Source: Oscillospiraceae bacterium
GTDB lineage: Bacteria; Bacillota; Clostridia; Oscillospirales; Oscillospiraceae
Reading direction: 5' to 3'
Length of the DNA stretch: 5,285 nucleotides
Assembly: GCA_031264545.1 (NCBI GenBank)
Contig: JAISDV010000067.1
Location: 1-5,285 of the forward strand
The notes under the pieces were generated by a model. That model was given only the letters and a program-made list of their open reading frames with translations. It did no database searches and had not been told where the DNA came from. This document shows positions 5,185 through 5,285 of this stretch, piece by piece (the stretch's first letter is position 1; each line of letters begins with the position of its first letter). The translations under genes were made by a program, and so were the position numbers.

Positions 5185-5285
5185 TTAAAAGCAAGCGAAG
5201 ATAGCATCATCCAATGAGTTGAACTGCGGCAAAATCTTTCTTAACTTTTTCTTGAGCCAAGCCCAGAAATGTTCAATGGGATTTA
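5185..5285 (-). CDS. IS630-family transposase, C-terminal end, cut by window edge
   Basis: A frame entering from the right edge ends at TAA (5187-5185). Its last 32 residues begin NPIEHFWAWLKKKL and end SLDDAIFACF. The first partial codon (xTA) fits the leucine of the usual DLNPIE motif. In IS630/Tc1-type DDE transposases the glutamate of NPIE is the third catalytic acid, and the FACF ending is common in IS630 members. The rest lies outside the window, so completeness is unknown. The bases from about 5153 to 5184 are AT-rich (they include TATATT and ATAATTG) and probably hold the element's end, but the terminal repeat cannot be placed without the other end. Confidence 0.85.
   Translation of the reverse strand, partial: NPIEHFWAWLKKKLRKILPQFNSLDDAIFACF

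Overview
The window looks like a piece of a Firmicutes chromosome, most likely from the class Clostridia. This rests on strong AGGAGG-type ribosome binding sites, tightly overlapping genes, the protein families present and a moderate GC content. It is an inference, not a database match. Every recognisable gene lies on the minus strand, so the biology reads from high to low coordinates.

Right part (about 4630-5285): a worn mobile-DNA zone. It holds the C-terminal end of an IS630-family transposase running off the window edge, an unrecognised protein remnant carrying an internal stop, and a frameshifted remnant of a phage tail-type protein with a short carbohydrate-binding-like repeat. The phage remnant runs up to the promoter of the next module.

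Middle part (1727-4631): a three-gene module, tetR2, then an MFS drug-type exporter, then a CPBP-family intramembrane metalloprotease. The genes overlap by 8 and 4 bases. The promoter has a consensus -35 (TTGACA). One ACCG-N5-CGGT palindrome lies in its spacer and a second lies just after the -10. This is the layout expected of a self-repressing TetR that also controls an efflux pump.

Left part (1-1730): a second three-gene module, tetR1, then an HemG-like flavodoxin-domain protein, then rsgA (ribosome-assembly GTPase, cut by the window edge). The genes overlap by 1 and 4 bases. Its promoter is nearly perfect (TTGACA-17-CATAAT), and a pair of 16-base palindromes occupies the spacer and the start of the transcript. 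The -35 box contains the stop codon of the protease gene upstream.

The most unusual observation is the C-terminus of TetR1. After a normal TetR body it ends in a tail containing DAVSGVTTSSK, which closely resembles the flavinylation motif (Dxx[S/T]GAT) of FMN_bind proteins such as NqrC and RnfG. The next gene encodes a flavodoxin, so a flavin-linked or redox-sensing repressor is a testable idea. The two modules share direction and promoter plan but have different operator sequences, so they are probably controlled by separate signals.
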